A DNA stretch of 64,000 nt from Myxococcales bacterium (GTDB lineage: Bacteria > Myxococcota_A > Polyangia > Polyangiales > JAFGIB01). Of this stretch, positions 7,344-17,889 are shown piece by piece; within the stretch, counting starts at the first letter, position 1, and the number at the start of each line of letters is the position of its first letter. Location of the stretch: contig JAOUOP010000003.1 of assembly GCA_029880325.1 (NCBI GenBank), forward strand, positions 124,001 to 188,000. The letters run 5' to 3'. The position numbers and the translations under genes were made by a program. Under the pieces are notes generated by a model. It saw only the letters and a list, made by a program, of their open reading frames with translations. It was not told the origin of the DNA and did no database searches.

Positions 7344-10300
7344 TTCTTTTCCTCAAGCCCGAGCGAAAGCCCCGGCGCCATCAGCCTCACCCAGCCTTCC
7401 AGGTTTTCGACGCCGAGCGCTCGCAAGCTCGCTTCGGCGGCTTCGAGCCCCCTTTGCGCGCGCTCGAGTGCCGCGCCCGAAGTCAGTGGAGCCGCGCTGC
7501 AACGCAGGCGTTCGGCCTGCCAGGTCATCAGTAGCGCATGAAGCTCCATCTCGGCGCTGCGGTATTTTCGCTGCGCGCTTTCAAACGCCTCGATGGCGTG
7601 AGACGGCTGTCCATTCAGAGCGCAGAGGACCGCTTGCAGGTGCTGGACCATGGCGTCGCCCAGGGGCGTTCGAAGCCGGCGCAGGACGCGCTGCGCGCGC
7701 GTAACCTCCCGACGCAAGCGGGGGGCGTCATCGCCACCCGCGATCGCCTGCAGGGCGCAGCTGGCTTCGATCGCCACCGGATGGAAGGGGGTCAGGCCCG
7801 AAACGGGGGCACTTGGTACGCGATCGATGAAATCGGCGCCGCGTCCTTCGTAGAGCGCGACGATGACCCGCTCGAGTTCAACCATGAGGCGTACCCCACC
7901 GCCGTCGCCGATCGTGCGCAACAGATCTTCCTTGCGAGCGAGCAGCCGCCGCGCCCCCCTGACGTCATCGCGGACGAGGTAGCCGATTACGTTGCTGCCT
8001 CCTAGTAAAGCCAGGCGGTCCCCCAACTCGCGGGCCTCTTCTTCATTGGTCGTGAACAGTCGCGCCGCTTCGGCTACCCGCCCCAACAAGGTCAACGCAA
8101 AGCACTCCACGTTGCGCGCAACCCACGACTCGTAGACATGGGCACGCCTCACGCCCTCGAGACGGGCCGAGCCCTCGGCGCCAAGAGCCCGCGCCTGTTC
8201 GAGCCTGCCGTCGCGCAGCGCCGCAAAGCCCGCAAAGCCGAGGGCGGCTGCGGCCGTCGCTGGCAACATTTGCCCACGTGCCAGCTCGGCCGCGCGTGCT
8301 TCGAGTCTGAGCGCCAGGGCCCGCCCTCCCGGCAGCGTCATGACGGCGTTGGCGGCCATTGCGAGTGCGAGGCTGAAGACTCCGCGGTCATCGCTGCGCA
8401 TGCCGCGCAGTGTGAAGCCGGTCAAAAAGTACATGCCGCGAGATAGATCGTAGGCGGGCAGGAGCCCCGCGGCCACCAGCTCGAGCTCGCCCTGTCGGCT
8501 GGCGTGTGAGTCGAGGGCCCGTCGGGTCAGCTGGAGGTGCGCGTCCGGAGCATCGCGATCACTTGGAGTTGCAGGCGGAGTGCGCTCCATGGCCGCGGGT
8601 GAGCGCAGGCGGATCCACAGCGCACGGCCGAGGCTGCGCAGGGCGGCCCCAAGCGGGCTGCGCGGCCAGTGCAGACCGGCACGCACGAGCAGGGCTCTGA
8701 GCTTGGGCAGGCCCTGCTCACCGTGGCCACTTGCGAGCAGATGCGTGGTCGCCTGGTGTTCGAGTTGGCCGCGGCGCGCGGGTGTGCGCGCGTGCAAAGA
8801 CGCGACATCGAAGGCCTCACCTGCCTCGCTCCAGCGGCCGGCCAGAGAGAGCATTTCCGCCAGTCGCTCGTCGAGTTCGAGGGCCTGCAAGCTGGTCTCG
8901 TCCAGCAGTTGAAGGGCTTTGCGGTAGAGCGCGGCGGCGCGGTCGAAGGCCAGGCCGTGCTTGGCTTCGGCCGCCGCCTGCAGGGCGTGGTGACCGGCCT
9001 CGGGTTCGCAACCGGCCGCCTGGTAGTGCTGAAGCAGGAGTTCGTGATCGATGGTACCGAGAGCCCCCAGAGACTTTGCCAACTGCTCGTGAAGCTCGGC
9101 CCGTTGCTCGGGCGCGACGCCTTCCGCGATCAGGGCACCGATGCGGTCGTGGTAGCAGTAGAGCTGGTGCTTGGAGTCGAATGCCAATAGTTGGGCATCG
9201 TGCAGGGCGTCGATCAGCGCCGAGAGCTCCGGACCCCCGCCGACGACCGCTGCAAGCGCTTCGAAGGGCAGCGGGTGAGCGGCCACGGCCAGCACCCGCA
9301 GCACCTCGCGGGCAGGGTTTCCCAGGTGCCGGGCGCGTCGCTCGATGGAGTCCTCGAGGCGCAGCACCGCCGGTGCAGGGTCGTTGTCGGAGGCACGCAG
9401 ATGGCGCAGGAGGTCCTCCACGAAGGTCGGATTGCCGGCCGCCTCCCGCACCAGGGCTTCGCGATCGAAGTCCGGACGCGCAGCGGCCTCGAGCGCGTCG
9501 CGGGCCATGGCGATGACGTCCGCGTCCGACAGCGCTCCCAGCGCGCAATCGCAAAAGCGCAAGGCGGGCGCCGTGCGCAGCGACTCCAGCAGCTCATCGA
9601 GAGCCTGATTGTGCGCGCTCTGGGTGTCGCGGTGGCTGAGCACCATCAGCAACGCGGGCGCGCTCCGAGCCCGGAGCAGCCCAGCCAGCAGGCGCGTCGA
9701 GTCGCGGTCGGCCCAGTGCAGGTCGTCGACGTGTACGACCAGCGGTCCGCGGTCGCGCAGGCGCGCCAGCAGCTCGGCCAGCGCATCGAAGGCCATCGCG
9801 CGCAGCGCCTGGTCGCCGTCTACAGGTCGTTCTGGCACCGCCCTGACGCATTGCAGGCGCGACAGCACGGGAAAGAGCCGGGCCGTCGCAAAGATGTCGC
9901 GCGGCATCAGGGCGGCGGCTTCCACCGGTGGCAGCGCCCTGAGATGACGACTCAACTCGTCGACAATGCGATCGACGGCGTTGTAGGGCAGCGACTCGCG
10001 CTCGAAGCAGCGGCCGCTCAGCACCACCGCACGCCCCTCCTGGCGCAACGGCCGTAGCATGGCCTCGACGAGGGCGGACTTGCCGATGCCCGCCTCGCCG
10101 TGGACGCGCACCACCACGGTACGGCCCGCCTCGCTCGCCTGGAATGCGCGCTCTAGCTGCAGAAGCTCCTCACTGCGGCCGTGGAAGCGGAACTCGGGTG
10201 CGGGCTTCTCGGCGATGGCTTCGATCGCGGCAAACGGCGCCTTGCCGAGAGCCCGCTCGATGGCGCGTGCATCAGCCCGCTGTTGGCAATCACGGGCAAG

Positions 10301-11164
10301 CAGATGCAGGCTCAGCTCGGCGAGCTCACGGTCGCAGGCAAAAAGCTCATCGCACGGAGTGACGTCGCGCATTTTTTTGGCAGTCAAGATCTGCTCGACC
10401 GTTCCGTCGTGGGGAAACCGACCGCTGAGCGCTTCGTAGAGGATCACGCCGACGGCGTACCAGTCGCTGGCGACGGTCACGTGCGCCCCCGATGCCTGCT
10501 CCGGCGACATATAAGCCGGGGTTCCCGCGGCAAAGCCATCGAGCACGGTCTGGCCCACGCCGCCAGCCTCGGCCGCCGCCGCAAGGCCGAAGTCCAGAAT
10601 CACCAGGCGGCCTTCGCGCGTGACCCGCATGTTGCTCGGCTTGAGGTCGCAGTGCAGCTTGCCGGCGGCGTGGATGGCAGCGACGCCGCGTGCGATCTGG
10701 GACAGCGCCCGGCGCAGGCGTGGCAACGCCAGCGTGCCGTCGGGCCGTATCCAGTGGTCGAACGAGGTGCCGTCGATGAGCTCCATGGAGAAACAGAAGC
10801 GGCCGTCGTCCTCGAAGAGGTGGTGCAGTCGTACGAGGTTGGGGTGGGCGACGTCGGCCAGGGCGCGGAACTCGGACTTCAGGCGATAGATGTCGCGCGG
10901 CTCCATGCGACGCAGGGTCTTGAGGGCGACTGGACCCCCGCGATATCGATCCAGGGCTTCATACACGATGCCCATGCCACCCCTGCCGAGTTCGCGCAGG
11001 ACGCGGTAACGGCCAGCACAGAGTTCGAAGCCGGAAGCCAGCGTCGCCGGCAGACGGCCTTCGGGTATCGTCAGGTGCGCGGCGCGGCGCAGGAGCGCAT
11101 CGAAAGGATCGCTGTCGCGCGCGCCGGGATGCAGATCACGGGTCGTTTCGAGGTTCCCTGCCAC
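7340..11164 (-). CDS. Ser/Thr protein kinase fused to an AAA-type ATPase and helical repeats
   Basis: A 1274-residue cytoplasmic protein in three parts. Residues about 50-310 form a Hanks-type kinase: P-loop GRGGMGIVYE, VALK lysine, catalytic loop HCDLKPSN (Cys replaces the usual Arg, so a non-RD kinase), DFG, and a SPE variant of APE. Residues about 325-640 form an AAA/STAND-like ATPase with Walker A GEAGIGKSA and Walker B VVHVDDLHWAD. The rest is alpha-helical and TPR-like. This architecture is typical of myxobacterial and planctomycete kinases that control sigma factors or secondary pathways. Start is GTG 11164, since a nearby ATG is out of frame. No transmembrane segment is evident, so it is probably a soluble sensor. 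It is divergent from an ECF sigma factor 393 bp away, the likely partner. Confidence 0.9.
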   Translation of the reverse strand: MAGNLETTRDLHPGARDSDPFDALLRRAAHLTIPEGRLPATLASGFELCAGRYRVLRELGRGGMGIVYEALDRYRGGPVALKTLRRMEPRDIYRLKSEFRALADVAHPNLVRLHHLFEDDGRFCFSMELIDGTSFDHWIRPDGTLALPRLRRALSQIARGVAAIHAAGKLHCDLKPSNMRVTREGRLVILDFGLAAAAEAGGVGQTVLDGFAAGTPAYMSPEQASGAHVTVASDWYAVGVILYEALSGRFPHDGTVEQILTAKKMRDVTPCDELFACDRELAELSLHLLARDCQQRADARAIERALGKAPFAAIEAIAEKPAPEFRFHGRSEELLQLERAFQASEAGRTVVVRVHGEAGIGKSALVEAMLRPLRQEGRAVVLSGRCFERESLPYNAVDRIVDELSRHLRALPPVEAAALMPRDIFATARLFPVLSRLQCVRAVPERPVDGDQALRAMAFDALAELLARLRDRGPLVVHVDDLHWADRDSTRLLAGLLRARSAPALLMVLSHRDTQSAHNQALDELLESLRTAPALRFCDCALGALSDADVIAMARDALEAAARPDFDREALVREAAGNPTFVEDLLRHLRASDNDPAPAVLRLEDSIERRARHLGNPAREVLRVLAVAAHPLPFEALAAVVGGGPELSALIDALHDAQLLAFDSKHQLYCYHDRIGALIAEGVAPEQRAELHEQLAKSLGALGTIDHELLLQHYQAAGCEPEAGHHALQAAAEAKHGLAFDRAAALYRKALQLLDETSLQALELDERLAEMLSLAGRWSEAGEAFDVASLHARTPARRGQLEHQATTHLLASGHGEQGLPKLRALLVRAGLHWPRSPLGAALRSLGRALWIRLRSPAAMERTPPATPSDRDAPDAHLQLTRRALDSHASRQGELELVAAGLLPAYDLSRGMYFLTGFTLRGMRSDDRGVFSLALAMAANAVMTLPGGRALALRLEARAAELARGQMLPATAAAALGFAGFAALRDGRLEQARALGAEGSARLEGVRRAHVYESWVARNVECFALTLLGRVAEAARLFTTNEEEARELGDRLALLGGSNVIGYLVRDDVRGARRLLARKEDLLRTIGDGGGVRLMVELERVIVALYEGRGADFIDRVPSAPVSGLTPFHPVAIEASCALQAIAGGDDAPRLRREVTRAQRVLRRLRTPLGDAMVQHLQAVLCALNGQPSHAIEAFESAQRKYRSAEMELHALLMTWQAERLRCSAAPLTSGAALERAQRGLEAAEASLRALGVENLEGWVRLMAPGLSLGLEEKN

Positions 11165-11557
11165 CCGCTGTCACCCATTATCCCCTGTCCATGCGACCAG
11201 GAATAGCACTTTCACCCGCGGCGGGCGATCGCCGTGTCACAAAACCATCTCAGGCCGTCTATCCTGATGGAGTTTCGGGGAACGGGCGGAGCGACAGTGA
11301 CGAGCGGATGAACCACGATGCACCAATGCCCAAGGAAGCGCACCGCTGGGAGCCCCCGTATGTTGCGGGCATGGCGGACGACCAGCGTGGGGTCTTTGGG
11401 CTCGAGGGTGCGACTGACATCCCTGTCGCGAGAGCGGGCTCGACGCGGCAATCGCAAGCCGCCGGGTTGAAACTCCCCGGGCGCGATCGACGGGGGCGGG
11501 CGGTCGCGGCCCGGTTCCTTTTTTTACGGCCATGTTTGGGGGCTGAAATGGAAAGGC
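11165..11557. other. Divergent intergenic region between kinase and ECF sigma factor genes
   Basis: 393 bp without a convincing gene; the open frame on the plus strand (11191-11574) has no family resemblance and overlaps the sigma gene. The region must hold the promoters of both divergent genes. A GGGGAAC at about 11277-11283 resembles an ECF -35 element, but no clear -10 partner was found. A short run of T (11518-11525) precedes the sigma gene ribosome-binding site GGAAAGG at 11550-11556. Confidence 0.5.
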
Positions 11558-12172
11558 ATGGGCTCGATCGCTGAAGGCGCCGAGGCGGCCATCCACGAGG
11601 CCTGCGGGCGCGGCGATTACGACGGCGCCACGCGCCTGGGGCTCGAGGTCTACGGTCACGAAGTCCTCGCCTTCCTCCACGCCCGGCTCAGGCAGGCGAG
11701 CGACGCCGACGACGTCTTCGCGACCTTCGCGGAAAAGCTCTGGCACGGCCTGCCGGGCTTCCGCTGGGAGTGCTCACTGCGCAGCTTCTGCTACCGAATC
11801 GCCCGCAACGCCACCAATGACTTTCTGGGTGCCGCCCACCGGCGCCGCGAGCGCAACCTGACCCTGTCACGCCATGCCGCGCTGTCGGCCATGATCGACG
11901 GCGTGCGCAGTGAGACGGCCGCCTATCGGAAGAGCGCGGTCAAGGACCGCATGCAAGAGCTGCGCGAGAGCCTTCCCGATGACGACCAAATGTTGCTAAT
12001 CCTGCGCGTCGATCGAGAGATGAGCTGGAACGAGCTGGCCAGCGCCATGGCCGACGGCGAGGGTGGGTGCGACGAAGCCTTCATCCGCCGTGAGTCGGCA
12101 AGGCTGCGCAAGCGCTTCGAGCGCGTCAAGGAACGCCTGCGCGAGCTGGCCCGCGCCGACGGCCTGATCTGA
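11558..12172 (+). CDS. ECF-type RNA polymerase sigma-70 factor
   Basis: A 204-residue protein with ECF sigma layout. Region 2 covers about residues 15-95 (DADDVFATFAEKLW, then FRWECSLRSFCYRIARNATNDFLGA, the -10 recognition helices). Region 4 is C-terminal (LRESLPDDDQMLLILRVDREMSWNELA ... RRESARLRKRFERVKERLRELA). There is no anti-sigma gene. Instead the divergent neighbour is a Ser/Thr kinase, an arrangement known for ECF groups whose activity is controlled by phosphorylation. Start ATG 11558 has a GGAAAGG just upstream. Its regulon is unknown, and control of the adjacent kinase or of its own promoter is possible. Confidence 0.87.
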   Translation: MGSIAEGAEAAIHEACGRGDYDGATRLGLEVYGHEVLAFLHARLRQASDADDVFATFAEKLWHGLPGFRWECSLRSFCYRIARNATNDFLGAAHRRRERNLTLSRHAALSAMIDGVRSETAAYRKSAVKDRMQELRESLPDDDQMLLILRVDREMSWNELASAMADGEGGCDEAFIRRESARLRKRFERVKERLRELARADGLI

Positions 12173-12234
12173 GCGTGGAACAGGATCCGCGCAGCATCCC
12201 ACCGGTCGGAGGCCACCAGAAGCGCCTCAGCACC

Positions 12235-12264
12235 CGCTCAGTGCACTGCACAGCGCACTGAGCG
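12235..12264 (+). terminator. Strong hairpin downstream of the ECF sigma gene
   Basis: CGCTCAGTGC at 12235-12244 and GCACTGAGCG at 12255-12264 form a perfect 10-bp stem with a 10-nt loop, about 60 bp after the sigma stop. There is no T-run, so it may be a 3' stabiliser or a weak terminator rather than a classical intrinsic terminator. Confidence 0.45.
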
Positions 12265-12348
12265 CCTGCATCCACCGCTTGATGTTGCAGGCGGTCATCT
12301 TGCAAGGCGACTTGGATGCGTACGCGCTCCATGCCACAGACTCCTTGA

Positions 12349-12501
12349 CTCGACTTTGACGTTTCTGGAAGCTCTCGCTTGTTCAGCGTTTTTCAGGCCG
12401 TCTCGCGCTCCTTGAAAGGGGGGCACCCTTCCTACGTCGCACTCAACGCCCTGAAAAACGCTGTTCTGCGCGATCATCTGCCACAAACTGCCAAAGTCGA
12501 G
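12349..12501. repeat. Inverted-repeat element B (long imperfect arms with a 14-bp perfect inner stem)
   Basis: The arms at 12349-12397 and 12450-12501 are imperfect reverse complements. Both begin with CTCGACTTTG when read inwards, and the innermost 14 bp (12384-12397 with 12450-12463, CAGCGTTTTTCAGG) are perfect. The 52-nt interior contains CTTGAAAGGG, a GGGCA loop and CCCTTCC, the same layout as the element A core with compensating stem bases. The remainder of the 393-bp gap between the sigma stop (12172) and the multicopper oxidase stop (12566) shows only the hairpin at 12235-12264. Confidence 0.6.
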
Positions 12502-12565
12502 CCGAGAGCAGTTCGCCGATCTGCTCCACGCCGCCTAACCAAGATCGCGCTCTGCGCGATCCCGG

Positions 12566-14097
12566 TTAGTGCATCACCCTGGTCGGTGTGGTGTCCCCTT
12601 CGCCGACCTGCACCTCGGTCATCATGCCGGAGTCGGCGTGCTCGAGGATATGGCAGTGCATCATCCAGCGGCCCCAGTCGAGCGGCACCATGCCGACGTC
12701 GATGGTTTCGCGGCCGCGCAGTAGCACCGTGTCGCGGAAGTGGGGGTCGCTCGTGGGCTTGCCGTTGCGTTCGATGACCTTGAAGAACTGGCCGTGAATG
12801 TGCATCGGGTGCAGGCGCGCCGAGTCGTTTTGGAAGCGCACGCGCACCCAGCGGCCTTCGTCCAGCTGGCTGACCGAGTGCTGCCCCCAGGGCTTGCCGT
12901 TGATGGTCCACTGGATGCCGTGCTCGCCGCCGCGTTGGGCGTTGAGCACGTAGGTGACGTCCACCGGGCGCTCGCGCGCGCCTTTCCAGCTGGGCACGTT
13001 GGGATTTATGGGCGGTGCGAAGGTCGGCGTTGGCACCGCATCGCCACTGACCTGAATTGTCGCCAGCGTATACGGGCGCCGCGTGAAGCGGTCGATCACG
13101 CTGAAGCTTTGGCCGGTGGCGTCCGGGGGGATCGTGATGTCGAGGTCGAGGCGGTTGCCGGGGGCGAGGTCGAAGCCGTCGAGCGATAGCGGGCGCGCGC
13201 TGTACATGCCGTCGACGGCCACGACCTTCGGTGCGAGCGCGCCGAAGTCCGGGCGGTAGATGCGGCCGTTCGAGGTGTTGACCAGGCGCAGGCGGATGCG
13301 TTCGCCCGGGCGCACGCTCAGCTGTTGGGCGCTGTCGCCGTTGACGGTGATGTGCTGTCCCCAGCGGCCGTCGTGGGCCAGGTCGTGGCGGGTGACGAAA
13401 TTTGGGTCGATCTCGCCGTCGCGGCCGAGGCGCCAGTCGTCGATGACCCAGACTTCGTCGCGGGAGTAGGGCAGTGACTTGCGGTCGTCGACAACGAGCA
13501 CGCCGTAGAGGCCGCGTTCGACCTGTTCGGCGCCGCGCACGTGGGGGTGAAACCAGAAGGTGCCGGCGTCTTTGGGCACGAAACGGTAGGTGAAGCTGCC
13601 GCCCGGTGGCACGGGATCCTGGGTGACGCCGGGGACGCCGTCCATGGCATTGGGCACACGCACGCCGTGCCAGTGGATGGTGGTCGGCTGCGGCAGGTCG
13701 TTTTTCAGCTGCACCTGCACTTGCTCGCCCAGGCGCACGCGCAGCACGGGCCCCGGTACCTGCCCGTTGTAGGCCCAGACCGACAGCAGGCGGCCGTCGA
13801 ATTGTTGCAGCCGCGCCGGCGCCGCCCGCAGCTCGAAGCTGTGCGTGGTTGTGGCCTTGGGCGCGGTGGCGGGATAGGCCTGGGCGAGCTCGGCTTCGAG
13901 CGCCGCGCGTAGCGGGTCGGCCTCGGCGCTGGGCTCAGCGGGCGGTGGTTTGGCTTCGGCTTCTTTTGGTTCGGCTGTGCGTGGCGAGCACTGCAGCGCC
14001 GAGGCCGCGAGGGCCAGGGCTGAAAGGGTGATGCGAAGCCGTGGCGCGCGCAGCTTGCCGCCCGGCGATGTGCCCGCGTCTGTCTCGATTCCGACGC

Positions 14098-14101
<4 letters not shown>
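12566..14101 (-). CDS. Multicopper oxidase (periplasmic, copper-detoxification context)
   Basis: A 511-residue protein with a basic then hydrophobic N-terminus ending near SALQCSP (an atypical lipobox, so signal peptide or lipid anchor). A Pro/Ala/Glu-rich linker follows, then three cupredoxin domains. All four copper-ligand motifs are intact: HWHG, FWFHPH, HPMHIHG and the type-1/trinuclear motif [13 protein letters not shown]. It probably oxidises Cu(I) or organic substrates in the periplasm using O2. Start GTG 14101 overlaps the copA stop by 4 nt (GTGA), so translation is coupled to copA. A longer open frame extends to 15235 but runs through copA in another frame and is not real. Together with copA and csoR it forms a copper-resistance operon. 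Confidence 0.92.
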
Positions 14102-16464
<2,363 letters not shown>

Positions 16465-16489
16465 GCGCTCGTGGCTCCCGGGTTCTGGT

Positions 16490-16771
16490 TCAGCAGTTGC
16501 AGCTCTTGTCGAAGACCCGCAGCAACTCCTCGATCTTGGCGGCCCGCTCGGCCTCCTGGTCGCTTTCGAAGGCGGCGGTGACGCAGGTCTGGATGTGGGA
16601 CTCCAGCAGCAGCTTGCTGACCTTGGCCATCGCTGCGCGGACCGCCGAGATCTGCATCAGGATGTCGACGCAGTAGCGGTCCTCTTCGACCATGCGCTCG
16701 ATGCCCGCGACCTGCCCGGCGGCTCGCTTGAGTCGGGTCTGGACGGCTTGCTTCGTTTCAGGACTCATCAT
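16490..16771 (-). CDS. csoR: CsoR-family copper-sensing repressor
   Basis: A 93-residue all-helical protein of the CsoR/RcnR/FrmR family. The three copper ligands of CsoR are present as Cys34, His59 and Cys63 (YCVDIL ... HIQTCV), which favours Cu(I) over nickel/cobalt (RcnR) or formaldehyde (FrmR) sensing. It starts with tandem ATG codons at 16771 and 16768, directly behind an AT-rich operator-like palindrome. It is first gene of the csoR-copA-oxidase operon and is likely autoregulated, with copper binding releasing the repressor. Confidence 0.92.
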   Translation of the reverse strand: MMSPETKQAVQTRLKRAAGQVAGIERMVEEDRYCVDILMQISAVRAAMAKVSKLLLESHIQTCVTAAFESDQEAERAAKIEELLRVFDKSCNC

Positions 16772-16780
16772 GGCGTCAAT

Positions 16781-16798
16781 ATACCTATACGGGGTATA
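16781..16798. promoter_or_regulatory. Probable CsoR operator in the divergent csoR / CDF promoter
   Basis: ATACCTATACGGGGTATA is a pseudo-palindrome resembling the CsoR consensus (ATACC, G/C-rich centre, GGTAT). It lies 10 bp upstream of the csoR start and 61 bp upstream of the CDF start, so one site could control both directions. Confidence 0.68.
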
Positions 16799-16858
16799 TG
16801 TATCTAAGTCAAGGCCGGTGGAAGAGCCACTTGGAGCGCCCGAGCGCTCGGGCTACAC

Positions 16859-17722
16859 ATGCGTCTGCTGGACGAGATGAGCGAGCCGCGACCGATAGGC
16901 CCCGAGGCCCTTCAGGCCAGTACCTTCGTGCTGCCCGGCATGGACTGCCCCTCCGAGGAGCGTCTGGTGCGGCTCGCCCTCGAAGGTGTCGCTTCGGTGC
17001 GCGAGCTTCGCTTCGATCTCGAAAATCGCCGCCTGCGGGTCTGGCACTCGGGTGAAGCCGGTGCGCTGCTTTCGCGTCTGGAGCCCCTGGGCTTTGGGGC
17101 TCGCCTGGATGGGACGGTCGAGGCGTCATGCGAAGACTTGCGTCCGGCCTCGGATCCGGCCGCCGAGGCTCGCGTGCTCGGGCAGCTGCTGGCGATCAAC
17201 GCCGTGATGTTCGTCGTCGAGCTGGTCTTGGGCATCGCGGCCCAGTCGACGGGCCTGATCGCCGACTCGCTGGACAACTTTGCCGACGCCGCCGTCTACG
17301 GGCTTTCGCTCCATGCCGTGGGCCGGGCAGCTTCGGCCCAGCTCGGTGCCGCCAGGCTCAGCGGCTGGCTTCAGCTGACGCTCGCGCTGGGGGCGCTGGG
17401 CGAGGTCGCGCGCCGGGCGATTGTGGGCAGTGAGCCGGTCGAGGCGCTGATGATCGGCGTTGCCCTGGTGGCCCTGATGGCCAATCTTGGTTGCATCGCG
17501 CTGCTGGCGAAGCATCGCGAGGGCGGCGCGCACCTGAAAGCGAGTTGGATCTTTTCGACCAACGATGCCCTGGCGAACCTCGGGGTGGTGCTCGCAGGGG
17601 TGCTCGTCGCAGTCACCGACAGCGCCTGGCCCGATCTCGTGGTCGGCACGGCCGTGGGCCTGCTGGTGCTCTCCGGGGCCGTTCGCATCCTGCGGCTTCG
17701 CTCAGGCGGCCGTTCGAAATAA
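16859..17722 (+). CDS. Cation diffusion facilitator with N-terminal heavy-metal-associated-like domain
   Basis: A 287-residue protein. Residues about 22-85 resemble an HMA fold (PGMDCPSEERLVRLALEGV, one Cys then E rather than CxxC). Residues about 100-280 are a six-helix CDF transporter with the metal-site helix GLIADSLDNFADA and a second site STNDALANLGV. The usual second-site His is replaced by Asn, so selectivity may differ from Zn-type CDFs. It probably exports a divalent metal in exchange for protons. ATG 16859 gives the longest product; ATG 16877 (in frame, 6 codons later) is equally possible. It is divergent from csoR with a shared operator, which suggests copper- or metal-responsive expression. 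Its stop codon lies inside the left arm of repeat element C. Confidence 0.85.
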   Translation: MRLLDEMSEPRPIGPEALQASTFVLPGMDCPSEERLVRLALEGVASVRELRFDLENRRLRVWHSGEAGALLSRLEPLGFGARLDGTVEASCEDLRPASDPAAEARVLGQLLAINAVMFVVELVLGIAAQSTGLIADSLDNFADAAVYGLSLHAVGRAASAQLGAARLSGWLQLTLALGALGEVARRAIVGSEPVEALMIGVALVALMANLGCIALLAKHREGGAHLKASWIFSTNDALANLGVVLAGVLVAVTDSAWPDLVVGTAVGLLVLSGAVRILRLRSGGRSK

Positions 17723-17850
17723 ACGCGTCATTTCAGCTCCGGTCCATCCCGCCCAGCTGCGTTGCACCACCTTCAAATGCATGGAGTATTTGCGCGGCGT
17801 CGCGCCTTGCTGGACGGGCGCCTCGAAGTTCAAGTGACGCGTTTATTTCG
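17715..17850. repeat. Inverted-repeat element C (16-bp perfect arms)
   Basis: CGAAATAAACGCGTCA at 17715-17730 and its exact reverse complement at 17835-17850 enclose 104 nt. The left arm includes the last codons and TAA of the CDF gene. The interior (AGCTGCG, then TTCAAATGC, ATGGA, GTATTT) parallels the element A interior read on the minus strand, in the same orientation relative to the gene that ends in the arm. It may act as bidirectional terminator between the convergent CDF and permease genes. Confidence 0.68.
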
Positions 17851-17889
17851 CGGCGGAACCTTGGGCACCAAGCGCAGCGAGCACGGTTC

